NCBI RefSeq assembly: GCF_964355755.1
Contig: NC_092678.1
Location: 9,894,922-9,958,921, forward strand
DNA from: Antedon mediterranea
Lineage: Eukaryota > Echinodermata > Crinoidea > Comatulida > Antedonidae
DNA length: 64,000 nucleotides
Direction of reading: 5' to 3'
The position numbers and the translations under genes were made by a program. Below are positions 1 to 12,275 of this stretch, piece by piece (position 1 is the stretch's first letter; the number at the start of each line of letters is the position of its first letter). The notes beneath the pieces are model-generated. The model searched no databases and was not told where the DNA came from. It was given only the letters and a program-made list of their open reading frames with translations.

Positions 1-3000
1 GTCTAAAACGTCTCCAAATGCGATTTGAAGATATTCTGAGCACTTTGGTGTTTTTATGTTAAAAAGTTTTTTCGAAAATCACAAAATGGTCTAAAACGTC
101 TCCAAATGCGATTTGAAGCTATTCTGTACACTTTGATGTTTTGTGTGAAAAAGTTTTGTCGAAATGCTCAAAATGGTCTAAAACGTTTTTAAAACGATAT
201 TAAGCTATTTTGTGCTCTTTGATGTTTTTGTGTAACCAAGTTTTATCGAAATGAACAAAATGGTCTAAAACGTCTCCAAATGCGATTTGAAGCTTTTCCA
301 AGCACTTTGCTGTTTTTATGTTAACAAGTTTTTTCGAAAATCACAAAATGGTCTAAAACGTCTCAAAATGCGATTTGAAGGTATTCTGAGCACTTTGGTG
401 TTTTTGTGTGAAAAGTTTTAACGAAATGCTCAAAATTGTCTAAAACGGTTTCTAATGTGATTTTAAGCACTTTGATGTTTTTGTAAAACCAAGTTTCATC
501 GAAATGAACAAAATGGTCTAAAATGTCTCCAAATGCGATTTGAAGCTTTTCCAAGCACTTTGCTGTTTTTATGTTAACAAGCTTTTTCGAAAATCACAAA
601 ATGGTCTAAAACGTCTCCAAATGCGATTTGAAGATATTCTGAGCACTTTGGTGTTTTTATGTTAAAAAGTTTTTTCGAAAATCACAAAATGGTCTAAAAC
701 GTCTCCAAATGCGATTTGAAGCTCTTCTGTACACTTTGATGTTTTGTGTGAAAAAGTTTAGTCGAAATGCTCAAAATGGTCTAAAACGTTTTTAAAACGA
801 TATTAAGCTATTTTGTGCTCTTTGATGTTTTTGTGTAACCAAGTTTCATCGAAAATCACAAAATGGTCTAAAACGTCTCCAAATGCGATTTGAAGATATT
901 CTGAGCACTTTGGTGTTTTTATGTTAACAAGTTTTTTCGAAAATCACAAAATGGTCTAAAACGTCTCCAAATGCGATTTGAAGATATTCTGAGCACTTTG
1001 GTGTTTTTATGTTAAAAAGTTTTTTCGAAAATCACAAAATGGTCTAAAACGTCTCAAAATGCGATTTGAAGGTATTCTGAGCACTTTGGTGTTTTTGTGT
1101 GAAAAGTTTTAACGAAAAGCTCAAAATGGTCTAAAACGGTTCTAATGTGATTTTAAGCACTTTGATGTTTTTGTACAACCAAGTTTCATCGAAATGCTCA
1201 AAATGGTCTAAAACGTTTTTAAAACGATATTAAGCTATTTTGTGCTCTTTGATGTTTTTGCGTTACCAAGTTTTTTCGAAAATCACAAAATGGTCTAAAA
1301 CGTCTCCAAATGCGATTTGAAGCTTTTCTAAGCACTTTGGTGTTTTTATATTAACAAGTTTTTTCGAAAATCACAAAATGGTCTAAAACGTCTCAAAATG
1401 CGATTTGAAGGTATTCTGAGCACTTTGGTGTTTTTGTGTGAAAAGTTTTAACGAAATGCTCAAAATGGTCTAAAACGGTTTCTAATTTGATTTTAACCAC
1501 TTTGATGTTTTTGTGTAACAAAGTTCTTTTCGAAAATCACAAAATGGTCTAAAACGTCTCCAAATGCGATTTGAAGCTTTTCTAAGCACTTTGGTGTTTT
1601 TATGTTAACAAGTTTTTTCGAAAATCACAAAATGGTCTAAAACGTCTCAAAATGCGATTTGAAGGTATTCTGAGCACTTTGGTGTTTTTGTGTGAAAAGT
1701 TTTAACGAAATGCTCAAAATGGTCTAAAACGGTTTCTAATGTGATTTTAACAACTTTGATGTTTTTGTGTAACCAAGTTTTTTCGAAAATCACAAAATGG
1801 TCTAAAACGTCTCCAAATGCGATTTGAAGCTTTTCTAAGCACTTTGGTGTTTTTATGTTAACAAGTTTTTTCGAAAATCACAAAATGGTCTAAAACGTCT
1901 CCAAATGCGATTTGAAGATATTCTGAGCACTTTGGTGTTTTTCTGTTAAAAAGTATTTTCGAAAATCACAAAATGGTCTAAAACGTCTCCAAATGCAATT
2001 TGAAGCTATTCTGTACACTTTGATGTTTTGTGTGAAAAAGTTTTGTCAAAATGCTCAAAATGGTCTAAAACGTTTTTAAAACGATATTAAGCTATTTTGT
2101 GCTCTTTGATGTTTTTGTATAACCAAGTTTTTTCGAAAATCACAAAATGGTCTAAAACGTCTCCAAATGCGATTTGAAGCTTTTCTAAACACTTTGGTGT
2201 TTTTATGTTAACAAGTTTTTTCGAAAATCACAAAATGGTCTAAAACGTCTCCAAATCCGATTTGAAGCTATTCTGTACACTTTGATGTTTTGTGTGAAAA
2301 AGTTTTGTCGAAATGCTCAAAATGGTCTAAAACGTTTTTAAAACGATATTAAGCTATTTTGTGCTCTTTGATGTTTTTGTGTAACCAAGTTTCATCGATA
2401 TGAACAAAATTGTCTAAAACGTCTCAAAATGCGATTTGAAGGTATTCTGAGCACTTTGGTGTTTTTGGGTGAAAAGTTTTAACGAAAAGCTCAAAATGGT
2501 CTAAAACGGTTCTAATGTGATTTTAAGCACTTTGATGTTTTTGTACAACCAAGTTTCATCGAAATGCTCAAAATGGTCTAAAACGTTTTTAAAACGATAT
2601 TAAGCTATTTTGTGCTCTTTGATGTTTTTGTGTAACCAAGTTTTTTTCGAAAATCTTAAAATGGTCTAAAACGTCTCCAAATGCGATTTGAAGCTTTTCT
2701 AAGCACTTTGGTGTTTTTATGTTAACAAGTTTTTTCGAAAATCACAAAATGGTCTAAAACGTCTCAAAATGCGATTTGAAGGTATTCTGAGCACTTTGGT
2801 GTTTTTGTGTGAAAAGTTTTAACGAAATGCTCAAAATGGTCTAAAACGGTTTCTAATGTGATTTTAACCACTTTGATGTTTTTGTGTGTAACCAAGTTCT
2901 TTTCGAAAATCACAAAATGGTCTAAAACGTCTCCAAATGCGATTTGAAGCTTTTCTAAGCACTTTGGTGTTTTTATGTTAACAAGTTTTTTCGAAAATCA

Positions 3001-4320
3001 CAAGATGGTCTAAAACGTCTCAAAATGCGATTTGAAGGTATTCTGAGCACTTTGGTGTTTTTGTGTGAAAAGTTTTAACGAAATGCTCAAAATGGTCTAA
3101 AACGGTTTCTAATGTGATTTTAACCACTTTGATGTTTTTGTGTAACCAAGTTTTTTCGAAAATCACAAAATGGTCTAAAACGTCTCCAAATGCGATTTGA
3201 AGCTTTTCTAAGCACTTTGGTGTTTTTATATTAACAAGTTTTTTCGAAAATCACAAAATGGTCTAAAACGTCTCCAAATGCGATTTGAAGCTATTCTGTA
3301 CACTTTGATGTTTTGTGTGAAAAAAGTTTTGTCGAAATGCTCAAAATGGTCTAAAACGTTTTTAAAACGATATTAAGCTATTTTGTGCTCTTTGATGTTT
3401 TTGTGTAACCAAGTTTTATCGAAATGAACAAAATGTTCTAAAACGTCTCCAAATGCGATTTGAAGCTTTTCCAAGCACTTTGCTGTTTTTATGTTAAGTT
3501 TTTTCGAAAATCACAAAATGGTCTAAAACGTCTCTAAATGCGATTTGAAGGTATTCTGAGCACTTTGGTGTTTTTGTGTGAAAAGTTTTAACGAAATGCT
3601 CAAAATTGTCTAAAACGGTTTCTAATGTGATTTTAAGCACTTTGATGTTTTTGTAAAACCAAGTTTCATCGAAATGCACAAAATGGTCTAAACCGTCTCC
3701 AAATGCGATTTGAAGCTTTTCCAAGCACTTTGCTGTTTTTATGTTAACAAGCTTTTTCGAAAATCACAAAATGGTCTAAAACGTCTCCAAATGCGATTTG
3801 AAGATATTCTGAGCACTTTGGTGTTTTTATGTTAAAAAGTTTTTTCGAAAATCACAAAATGGTCTAAAACGTCTCCAAATGCGATTTGAAGCTTTTCTAA
3901 ACACTTTGGTGTTTTTATGTTAACAAGTTTTTTCGAAAATCACAAAATGGTCTAAAACGTCTCCAAATCCGATTTGAAGCTATTCTGTACACTTTGATGT
4001 TTTGTGTGAAAAAGTTTTGTCGAAATTCTCAAAATGGTCTAAAACGTTTTTAAAACGATATTAAGCTATTTTGTGCTCTTTGATGTTTTTGTGTAACCAA
4101 GTTTCATCGATATGAACAAAATGGTCTAAAACGTCTCAAAATGCGATTTGAAGGTATTCTGAGCACTTTGGTGTTTTTGGGTGAAAAGTTTTAACGAAAT
4201 GCTCAAAATGGTCTAAAACGGTTTCTAATGTGATTTTAAGCACTTTGAAGTATTTGTAAAAACAAGTTTCATCGAAATGCACAAAATGGTCTAAAACGTC
4301 TCCAAATGCGATTTGAAGCT
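1..4320. repeat. Irregular satellite mosaic
   Basis: This stretch contains the standard monomer classes but no complete local higher-order period. Two pieces match far-away blocks. 516-1035 corresponds to about 33869-34388. 1035-2480 corresponds to about 34650-36095, judged from shared private variants such as GCGTTACC at 1260, CTAATTTG near 1485, AAATCCGATT near 2250 and TTTGGGTG near 2466. The rest, about 2500-4320, mixes monomers also found in several other blocks. Confidence 0.8.
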
Positions 4321-7300
4321 TTTCTAAGCACTTTGGTGTTTTTATGTTAACAAGTTTTTTCGAAAATCACAAAATGGTCTAAAACGTCTCCAAATGCGAT
4401 TTGAAGATATTCTGAGCACTTTGGTGTTTTTATGTTTAAAAGTTTTTTCGAAAATCACAAAATGGTCTAAAACGTCTCCAAATGCGATTTGAAGCTATTC
4501 TGTACACTTTGATGTTTTGTGTGAAAAAGTTTTGTCGAAATGCTCAAAATGGTTTAAAACGTTTTTAAAACGATATTAAGCTATTTTGTGCTCTTTGATG
4601 TTTTTGTATAACCAAGTTTCATCGAAATGCACAAAATGGTCTAAAACGTCTCCAAATACGATTTGAAGCTTTTCTAAGCACTTTATGCGATTTGAAGATA
4701 TTCTGAGCACTTTGGTGTTTTTATGTTAAAAAGTTTTTTCGAAAATCACAAAATGGTCTAAAACGTCTCCAAATGCGATTTGAAGATATTCTGAGCACTT
4801 TGGTGTTTTTATGTTAAAAAGTTTTTTCGAAAATCACAAAATGGTCTAAAACGTCTCCAAATGCGATTTGAAGCTATTCTGTACACTTTGATGTTTTGTG
4901 TGAAAAAGTTTTGTCGAAATGCTCAAAATGGTCTAAAACGTTTTTAAAACGATATAAAGCTATTTTGTGCTCTTTGAGGTTTTTGTGTAACCAAGTTTTT
5001 TCGAAAATCACAAAATGGTCTAAAACGTCTCCAAATGCGATTTGAAGCTTTTCTAAGCACTTTGGTGTTTTTATGTTAACAAGTTTTTTCGAAAATCACA
5101 AAATGGTCTAAAACGTTTTAAAATGCGATTTGAAGGTATTCTGAGCACTTTGGTGTTTTTGTGTGAAAAGTTTTAACGAAATGCTCAAAATGGTCTAAAA
5201 CGGTTTCTAATGTGATTTTAACCACTTTGATGTTTTTGTGTAACCAAGTTTTTTCGAAAATCACAAAATGGTCTAAAACGTCTCCAAATGCGATTTGAAG
5301 CTTTTCTAAGCACTTTGGTGTTTTTATGTTAACAAGTTTTTTCGAAAATCACAAAATGGTCTAAAACGTCTCCAAATGCGATTTGAAGCTATTCTGTACA
5401 CTTTGATGTTTTGTGTGAAAAAAGTTTTGTCGAAATGCTTAAAATGGTCTAAAACGTTTTTAAAACGATATTAAGCTATTTTGTGCTCTTTGATGTTTTT
5501 GTGTAACCAAGTTTTATCGAAATGAACAAAATGGTCTAAAACGTCTCCAAATGCGATTTGAAGCTTTTCCAAGCACTTTGCTGTTTTTATGTTAACAGGT
5601 TTTTTCGAAAATCACAAAATGGTCTAAAACGTCTCAAAATGCGATTTGAAGGTATTCTGAGCACTTTGGTGTTTTTGTGTGAAAAGTTTTAACGAAATGC
5701 TCAAAATTGTCTAAAACGGTTTCTAATGTGATTTTAAGCACTTTGATGTTTTTGTAAAACCAAGTTTCATCGAAATGCACAAAATGGTCTAAAACGTCTC
5801 CAAATGCGATTTAAAGCTATTCTAGACACTTTGATGTTTTGTGTGAAAAAGTTTTCTCGAAATGCTCAAAATGGTCTAAAACGTTTTCCAATTCCATATT
5901 AAGCTATTTTGTGCAATTTGATGTTTTTGTGTATCCAAGTTTCATCGAAATGAACAAAATGGTCTAAAACGTTTTTAAATACGATATTAAGCTGTTTTGT
6001 GCACTTTGATGATTTGTGTGAAAAGTTTTAACGAAATGCTCAAAATAGTCTAAAACGGTTTCTAATGTGATTTTAAGCACTTTGATGTTTTTGTGTAACC
6101 AAGTTTTTTCGGAAATCACAAAATGGTCTAAAACGTCTCCAAATGCGATTTGAAGCTTTTCTAAGCACTTTGGTGTTTTTATGTTAACAAGTTTTTTCGA
6201 AAATCACAAAATGGTCTAAAACGTCTCAAAATGCGATTTGAAGGTAATCTGAGCACTTTGGTGTTTTTGTGTGAAAAGTTTTAACGAAATGCTCAAAATG
6301 GTCTAAAACGGTTTCTAATGTGATTTTAACCACTTTGATGTTTTTGTGTAACCAAGTTCTTTTCGAAAATCACAAAATGGTCTAAAACGTCTCCAAATGC
6401 GATTTGAAGCTCTTCTGTACACTTTGATGTTTTGTGTGAAAAAGTTTTGTCGAAATGCTCAAAATGGTCTAAAACGTTTTTAAATACGAAATTAAGCTGT
6501 TTTGTGCACTTTGATGATTTGTGTGAAAAGTTTTAACGAAATGCTCAAAATAGTCTATAACGGTTTCTAATGTGATTTTAAGCACTTTGATGTTTTTGTG
6601 TAACCAAGTTTTTTCGGAAATCACAAAATGGTCTAAAACGTCTCCAAATGCGATTTGAAGCTTTTCTAAGCACTTTGGTGTTTTTATGTTAACAAGTTTT
6701 TTCGAAAATCACAAAATTGTCTAAAACGTCTCAAAATGCGATTTGAAGGTATTCTGAGCACTTTGGTGTTTTTGTGTGAAAAAAGTTTTGTCGAAATGCT
6801 CAAAATGGTCTAAAACGTTTTTAAAACGATATTAAGCTATTTTGTGCTCTTTGATGTTTTTGTGTAACCAAGTTTTATCGAAATGAACAAAATGGTCTAA
6901 AACGTCTCCAAATGCGATTTGAAGCTTTTCCAAGCACTTTGCTGTTTTTATATTAAGTTTTTTCGAAAATCACAAAATGGTCTAAAACGTCTCTAAATGC
7001 GATTTGAAGGTATTCTGAGCAATTTGGTGTTTTTGTGTGAAAAGTTTTAACGAAATGCTCAAAATTGTCTAAAACGGTTTCTAATGTGATTTTAAGCACT
7101 TTGATGTTTTTGTAAAACCAAGTTTCATCGAAATGCACAAAATGGTCTAAAACGTCTCCAAATGCGATTTGAAGCTATTCTGTACACTTTGATGTTTTGT
7201 GTGAAAAAAGTTTTGTCGAAATGCTCAAAATGGTCTAAAACGTTTTTAAAACGATATTAAGCTATTTTGTGCTCTTTGATGTTTTTGTGTAACCAAGTTT

Positions 7301-10300
7301 TATCGAAATGAACAAAATGGTCTAAAACGTCTCCAAATGCGATTTGAAGCTTTTCCAAGCACTTTGCTGTTTTTATATTAAGTTTTTTCGAAAATCACAA
7401 AATGGTCTAAAACGTCTCTAAATGCGATTTGAAGGTATTCTGAGCAATTTGGTGTTTTTGTGTGAAAAGTTTTAACGAAATGCTCAAAATTGTCTAAAAC
7501 GGTTTCTAATGTGATTTTAAGCACTTTGATGTTTTTGTAAAACCAAGTTTCATCGAAATGCACAAAATGGTCTAAAACGTCTCCAAATGCGATTTGAAGC
7601 TATTCTGTACACTTTGATGTTTTGTGTGAAAAAAGTTTTGTCGAAATGCTCAAAATGGTCTAAAACGTTTTTAAAACGATATTAAGCTATTTTGTGCTCT
7701 TTGATGTTTTTGTGTAACCAAGTTTTATCGAAATGAACAAAATGGTCTAAAACGTCTCCAAATGCGATATGAAGCTTTTCCAAGCACTTTGCTGTTTTTA
7801 TGTTAACAGGTTTTTTCGAAAATCACAAAATGGTCTAAAACGTCTCAAAATGCGATTTGAAGGTATTCTGAGCACTTTGGTGTTTTTGTGTGAAAAGTTT
7901 TAACGAAATGCTCAAAATTGTCTAAAACGGTTTCTAATGTGATTTTAAGCACTTTGATGTTTTTGTAAAACCAAGTTTCATCGAAATGCACAAAATGGTC
8001 TAAAATGTCTCCAAATGCGATTTGAAGCTTTTCCAAGCACTTTGCTGTTTTTATGTTAACAAGCTTTTTCGAAAATCACAAAATGGTCTAAAACGTCTCC
8101 AAATGTGATTTGAAGATATTCTGAGCACTTTGGTGTTTTTATGTTAAAAAGTTTTTTCGAAAATCACAAAATGGTCTAAAACGTCTCCAAATGCGATTTG
8201 AAGATATTCTGAGCACTTTGGTGTTTTTATGTTAAAAAGTTTTTTCGAAAATCACAAAATGGTCTAAAACGTCTCCAAATGCGATTTGAAGCTATTCTGT
8301 ACACTTTGATGTTTTGTGTGAAAAAGTTTTGTCGAAATGCTCAAAATGGTTTAAAACGTTTTTAAAACGATATTAAGCTATTTTGTGCTCTTTGATGTTT
8401 TTGTATAACCAAGTTTCATCGAAATGCACAAAATGGTCTAAAACGTCTCCAAATACGATTTGAAGCTTTTCTAAGCACTTTTATGCGATTTGAAGATATT
8501 CTGAGCACTTTGGTGTTTTTATGTTAAAAAGTTTTTTCGAAAATCACAAAATGGTCTAAAACGTCTCCAAATGCGATTTGAAGATATTCTGAGCACTTTG
8601 GTGTTTTTATGTTAAAAAGTTTTTTCGAAAATCACAAAATGGTCTAAAACGTCTCCAAATGCGATTTGAAGCTATTCTGTACACTTTGATATTTTGTGTG
8701 AAAAAGTTTTGTCGAAATGCTCAAAATGGTCTAAAACGTTTTTAAAACGATATAAAGCTATTTTGTGCTCTTTGAGGTTTTTGTGTAACCAAGTTTTTTC
8801 GAAAATCACAAAATGGTCTAAAACGTCTCCAAATGCGATTTGAAGCTTTTCTAAGCACTTTGGTGTTTTTATGTTAACAAGTTTTTTCGAAAATCACAAA
8901 ATGGTCTAAAACGTTTTAAAATGCGATTTGAAGGTATTCTGAGCACTTTGGTGTTTTTGTGTGAAAAGTTTTAACGAAATGCTCAAAATGGTCTAAAACG
9001 GTTTCTAATGTGATTTTAACCACTTTGATGTTTTTGTGTAACCAAGTTTTTTCGAAAATCACAAAATGGTCTAAAACGTCTCCAAATGCGATTTGAAGCT
9101 TTTCTAAGAACTTTGGTGTTTTTATGTTAACAAGTTTTTTCGAAAATCACAAAATGGTCTAAAACGTCTCCAAATGCGATTTGAAGCTATTCTGTACACT
9201 TTGATGTTTTGTGTGAAAAAAGTTTTGTCGAAATGCTTAAAATGGTCTAAAACGTTTTTAAAACGATATTAAGCTATTTTGTGCTCTTTGATGTTTTTGT
9301 GTAACCAAGTTTTATCGAAATGAACAAAATGGTCTAAAACGTCTCCAAATGCGATTTGAAGCTTTTCCAAGCACTTTGCTGTTTTTATGTTAACAGGTTT
9401 TTTCGAAAATCACAAAATGGTCTAAAACGTCTCAAAATGCGATTTGAAGGTATTCTGAGCACTTTGGTGTTTTTGTGTGAAAAGTTTTAACGAAATGCTC
9501 AAAATTGTCTAAAACGGTTTCTAATGTGATTTTAAGCACTTTGATGTTTTTGTAAAACCAAGTTTCATCGAAATGCACAAAATGGTCTAAAACGTCTCCA
9601 AATGCGATTTAAAGCTATTCTAGACACTTTGATGTTTTGTGTGAAAAAGTTTTCTCGAAATGCTCAAAATGGTCTAAAACGTTTTCCAATTCCATATTAA
9701 GCTATTTTGTGCAATTTGATGTTTTTGTGTATCCAAGTTTCATCGAAATGAACAAAATGGTCTAAAACGTTTTTAAATACGATATTAAGCTGTTTTGTGC
9801 ACTTTGATGATTTGTGTGAAAAGTTTTAACGAAATGCTCAAAATAGTCTAAAACGGTTTCTAATGTGATTTTAAGCACTTTGATGTTTTTGTGTAACCAA
9901 GTTTTTTCGGAAATCACAAAATGGTCTAAAACGTCTCCAAATGCGATTTGAAGCTTTTCTAAGCACTTTGGTGTTTTTATGTTAACAAGTTTTTTCGAAA
10001 ATCACAAAATGGTCTAAAACGTCTCAAAATGCGATTTGAAGGTAATCTGAGCACTTTGGTGTTTTTGTGTGAAAAGTTTTAACGAAATGCTCAAAATGGT
10101 CTAAAACGGTTTCTAATGTGATTTTAACCACTTTGATGTTTTTGTGTAACCAAGTTCTTTTCGAAAATCACAAAATGGTCTAAAACGTCTCCAAATGCGA
10201 TTTGAAGCTCTTCTGTACACTTTGATGTTTTGTGTGAAAAAGTTTTGTCGAAATGCTCAAAATGGTCTAAAACGTTTTTAAATACGAAATTAAGCTGTTT

Positions 10301-12275
10301 TGTGCACTTTGATGATTTGTGTGAAAAGTTTTAACGAAATGCTCAAAATAGTCTATAACGGTTTCTAATGTGATTTTAAGCACTTTGATGTTTTTGTGTA
10401 ACCAAGTTTTTTCGGAAATCACAAAATGGTCTAAAACGTCTCCAAATGCGATTTGAAGCTTTTCTAAGCACTTTGGTGTTTTTATGTTAACAAGTTTTTT
10501 CGAAAATCACAAAATTGTCTAAAACGTCTCAAAATGCGATTTGAAGGTATTCTGAGCACTTTGGTGTTTTTGTGTGAAAAAAGTTTTGTCGAAATGCTCA
10601 AAATGGTCTAAAACGTTTTTAAAACGATATTAAGCTATTTTGTGCTCTTTGATGTTTTTGTGTAACCAAGTTTTATCGAAATGAACAAAATGGTCTAAAA
10701 CGTCTCCAAATGCGATTTGAAGCTTTTCCAAGCACTTTGCTGTTTTTATATTAAGTTTTTTCGAAAATCACAAAATGGTCTAAAACGTCTCTAAATGCGA
10801 TTTGAAGGTATTCTGAGCAATTTGGTGTTTTTGTGTGAAAAGTTTTAACGAAATGCTCAAAATTGTCTAAAACGGTTTCTAATGTGATTTTAAGCACTTT
10901 GATGTTTTTGTAAAACCAAGTTTCATCGAAATGCACAAAATGGTCTAAAACGTCTCCAAATGCGATTTGAAGCTATTCTGTACACTTTGATGTTTTGTGT
11001 GAAAAAAGTTTTGTCGAAATGCTCAAAATGGTCTAAAACGTTTTTAAAACGATATTAAGCTATTTTGTGCTCTTTGATGTTTTTGTGTAACCAAGTTTTA
11101 TCGAAATGAACAAAATGGTCTAAAACGTCTCCAAATGCGATTTGAAGCTTTTCCAAGCACTTTGCTGTTTTTATATTAAGTTTTTTCGAAAATCACAAAA
11201 TGGTCTAAAACGTCTCTAAATGCGATTTGAAGGTATTCTGAGCAATTTGGTGTTTTTGTGTGAAAAGTTTTAACGAAATGCTCAAAATTGTCTAAAACGG
11301 TTTCTAATGTGATTTTAAGCACTTTGATGTTTTTGTAAAACCAAGTTTCATCGAAATGCACAAAATGGTCTAAAACGTCTCCAAATGCGATTTGAAGCTA
11401 TTCTGTACACTTTGATGTTTTGTGTGAAAAAAGTTTTGTCGAAATGCTCAAAATGGTCTAAAACGTTTTTAAAACGATATTAAGCTATTTTGTGCTCTTT
11501 GATGTTTTTGTGTAACCAAGTTTTATCGAAATGAACAAAATGGTCTAAAACGTCTCCAAATGCGATTTGAAGCTTTTCCAAGCACTTTGCTGTTTTTATG
11601 TTAACAGGTTTTTTCGAAAATCACAAAATGGTCTAAAACGTCTCAAAATGCGATTTGAAGGTATTCTGAGCACTTTGGTGTTTTTGTGTGAAAAGTTTTA
11701 ACGAAATGCTCAAAATTGTCTAAAACGGTTTCTAATGTGATTTTAAGCACTTTGATGTTTTTGTAAAACCAAGTTTCATCGAAATGCACAAAATGGTCTA
11801 AAATGTCTCCAAATGCGATTTGAAGCTTTTCCAAGCACTTTGCTGTTTTTATGTTAACAAGCTTTTTCGAAAATCACAAAATGGTCTAAAACGTCTCCAA
11901 ATGTGATTTGAAGATATTCTGAGCACTTTGGTGTTTTTATGTTAAAAAGTTTTTTCGAAAATCACAAAATGGTCTAAAACGTCTCCAAATGCGATTTGAA
12001 GATATTCTGAGCACTTTGGTGTTTTTATGTTAAAAAGTTTTTTCGAAAATCACAAAATGGTCTAAAACGTCTCCAAATGCGATTTGAAGCTATTCTGTAC
12101 ACTTTGATGTTTTGTGTGAAAAAGTTTTGTCGAAATGCTCAAAATGGTTTAAAACGTTTTTAAAACGATATTAAGCTATTTTGTGCTCTTTGATGTTTTT
12201 GTATAACCAAGTTTCATCGAAATGCACAAAATGGTCTAAAACGTCTCCAAATACGATTTGAAGCTTTTCCAAGCA
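4321..12275. repeat. Higher-order repeat of 3,797/3,798 bp, about two copies
   Basis: Markers recur with a constant spacing. The truncated monomer junction AAGCACTTTATGCG is at about 4681 and again at 8478. Three equivalent monomer groups near 6953, 7378 and 7845 recur at 10751, 11176 and 11643, a shift of 3,798. The extra base is a T added at the second junction (CACTTTTATG). After about 12,260 the junction is absent and the sequence changes to another monomer order, so the repeat stops there. The same unit returns at 46-59 kb with a period of 3,797. Confidence 0.88.
6779..7800. repeat. 425-bp internal tandem duplication within the 3.8-kb HOR
   Basis: A five-monomer segment is repeated with a spacing of 425 bp. 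The GTGTGAAAAAAGTTTTGTCG segment with its extra A occurs near 6776, 7201 and 7626. The third copy departs from the others at about 7770-7810 (GATATGAAG, then TTAACAGG in place of the short ATATTAAG form). The arrangement is inherited by the downstream HOR copies (10.6-11.6, 46.9-48, 50.7-51.8 and 54.5-55.4 kb). Near 43.2 kb only one of the two units is present. Confidence 0.82.

Noticed and set aside
363-554. Small minus-strand open frames of 60-76 codons (with DHFVHFDETW-like and FEHFVKTFHT-like segments) recurring throughout the satellite
   Set aside because: They repeat with the monomers because 87 is a multiple of three, end where 88-bp monomers shift the frame, and have no upstream signals or conserved start. 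They are by-products of tandem repetition.
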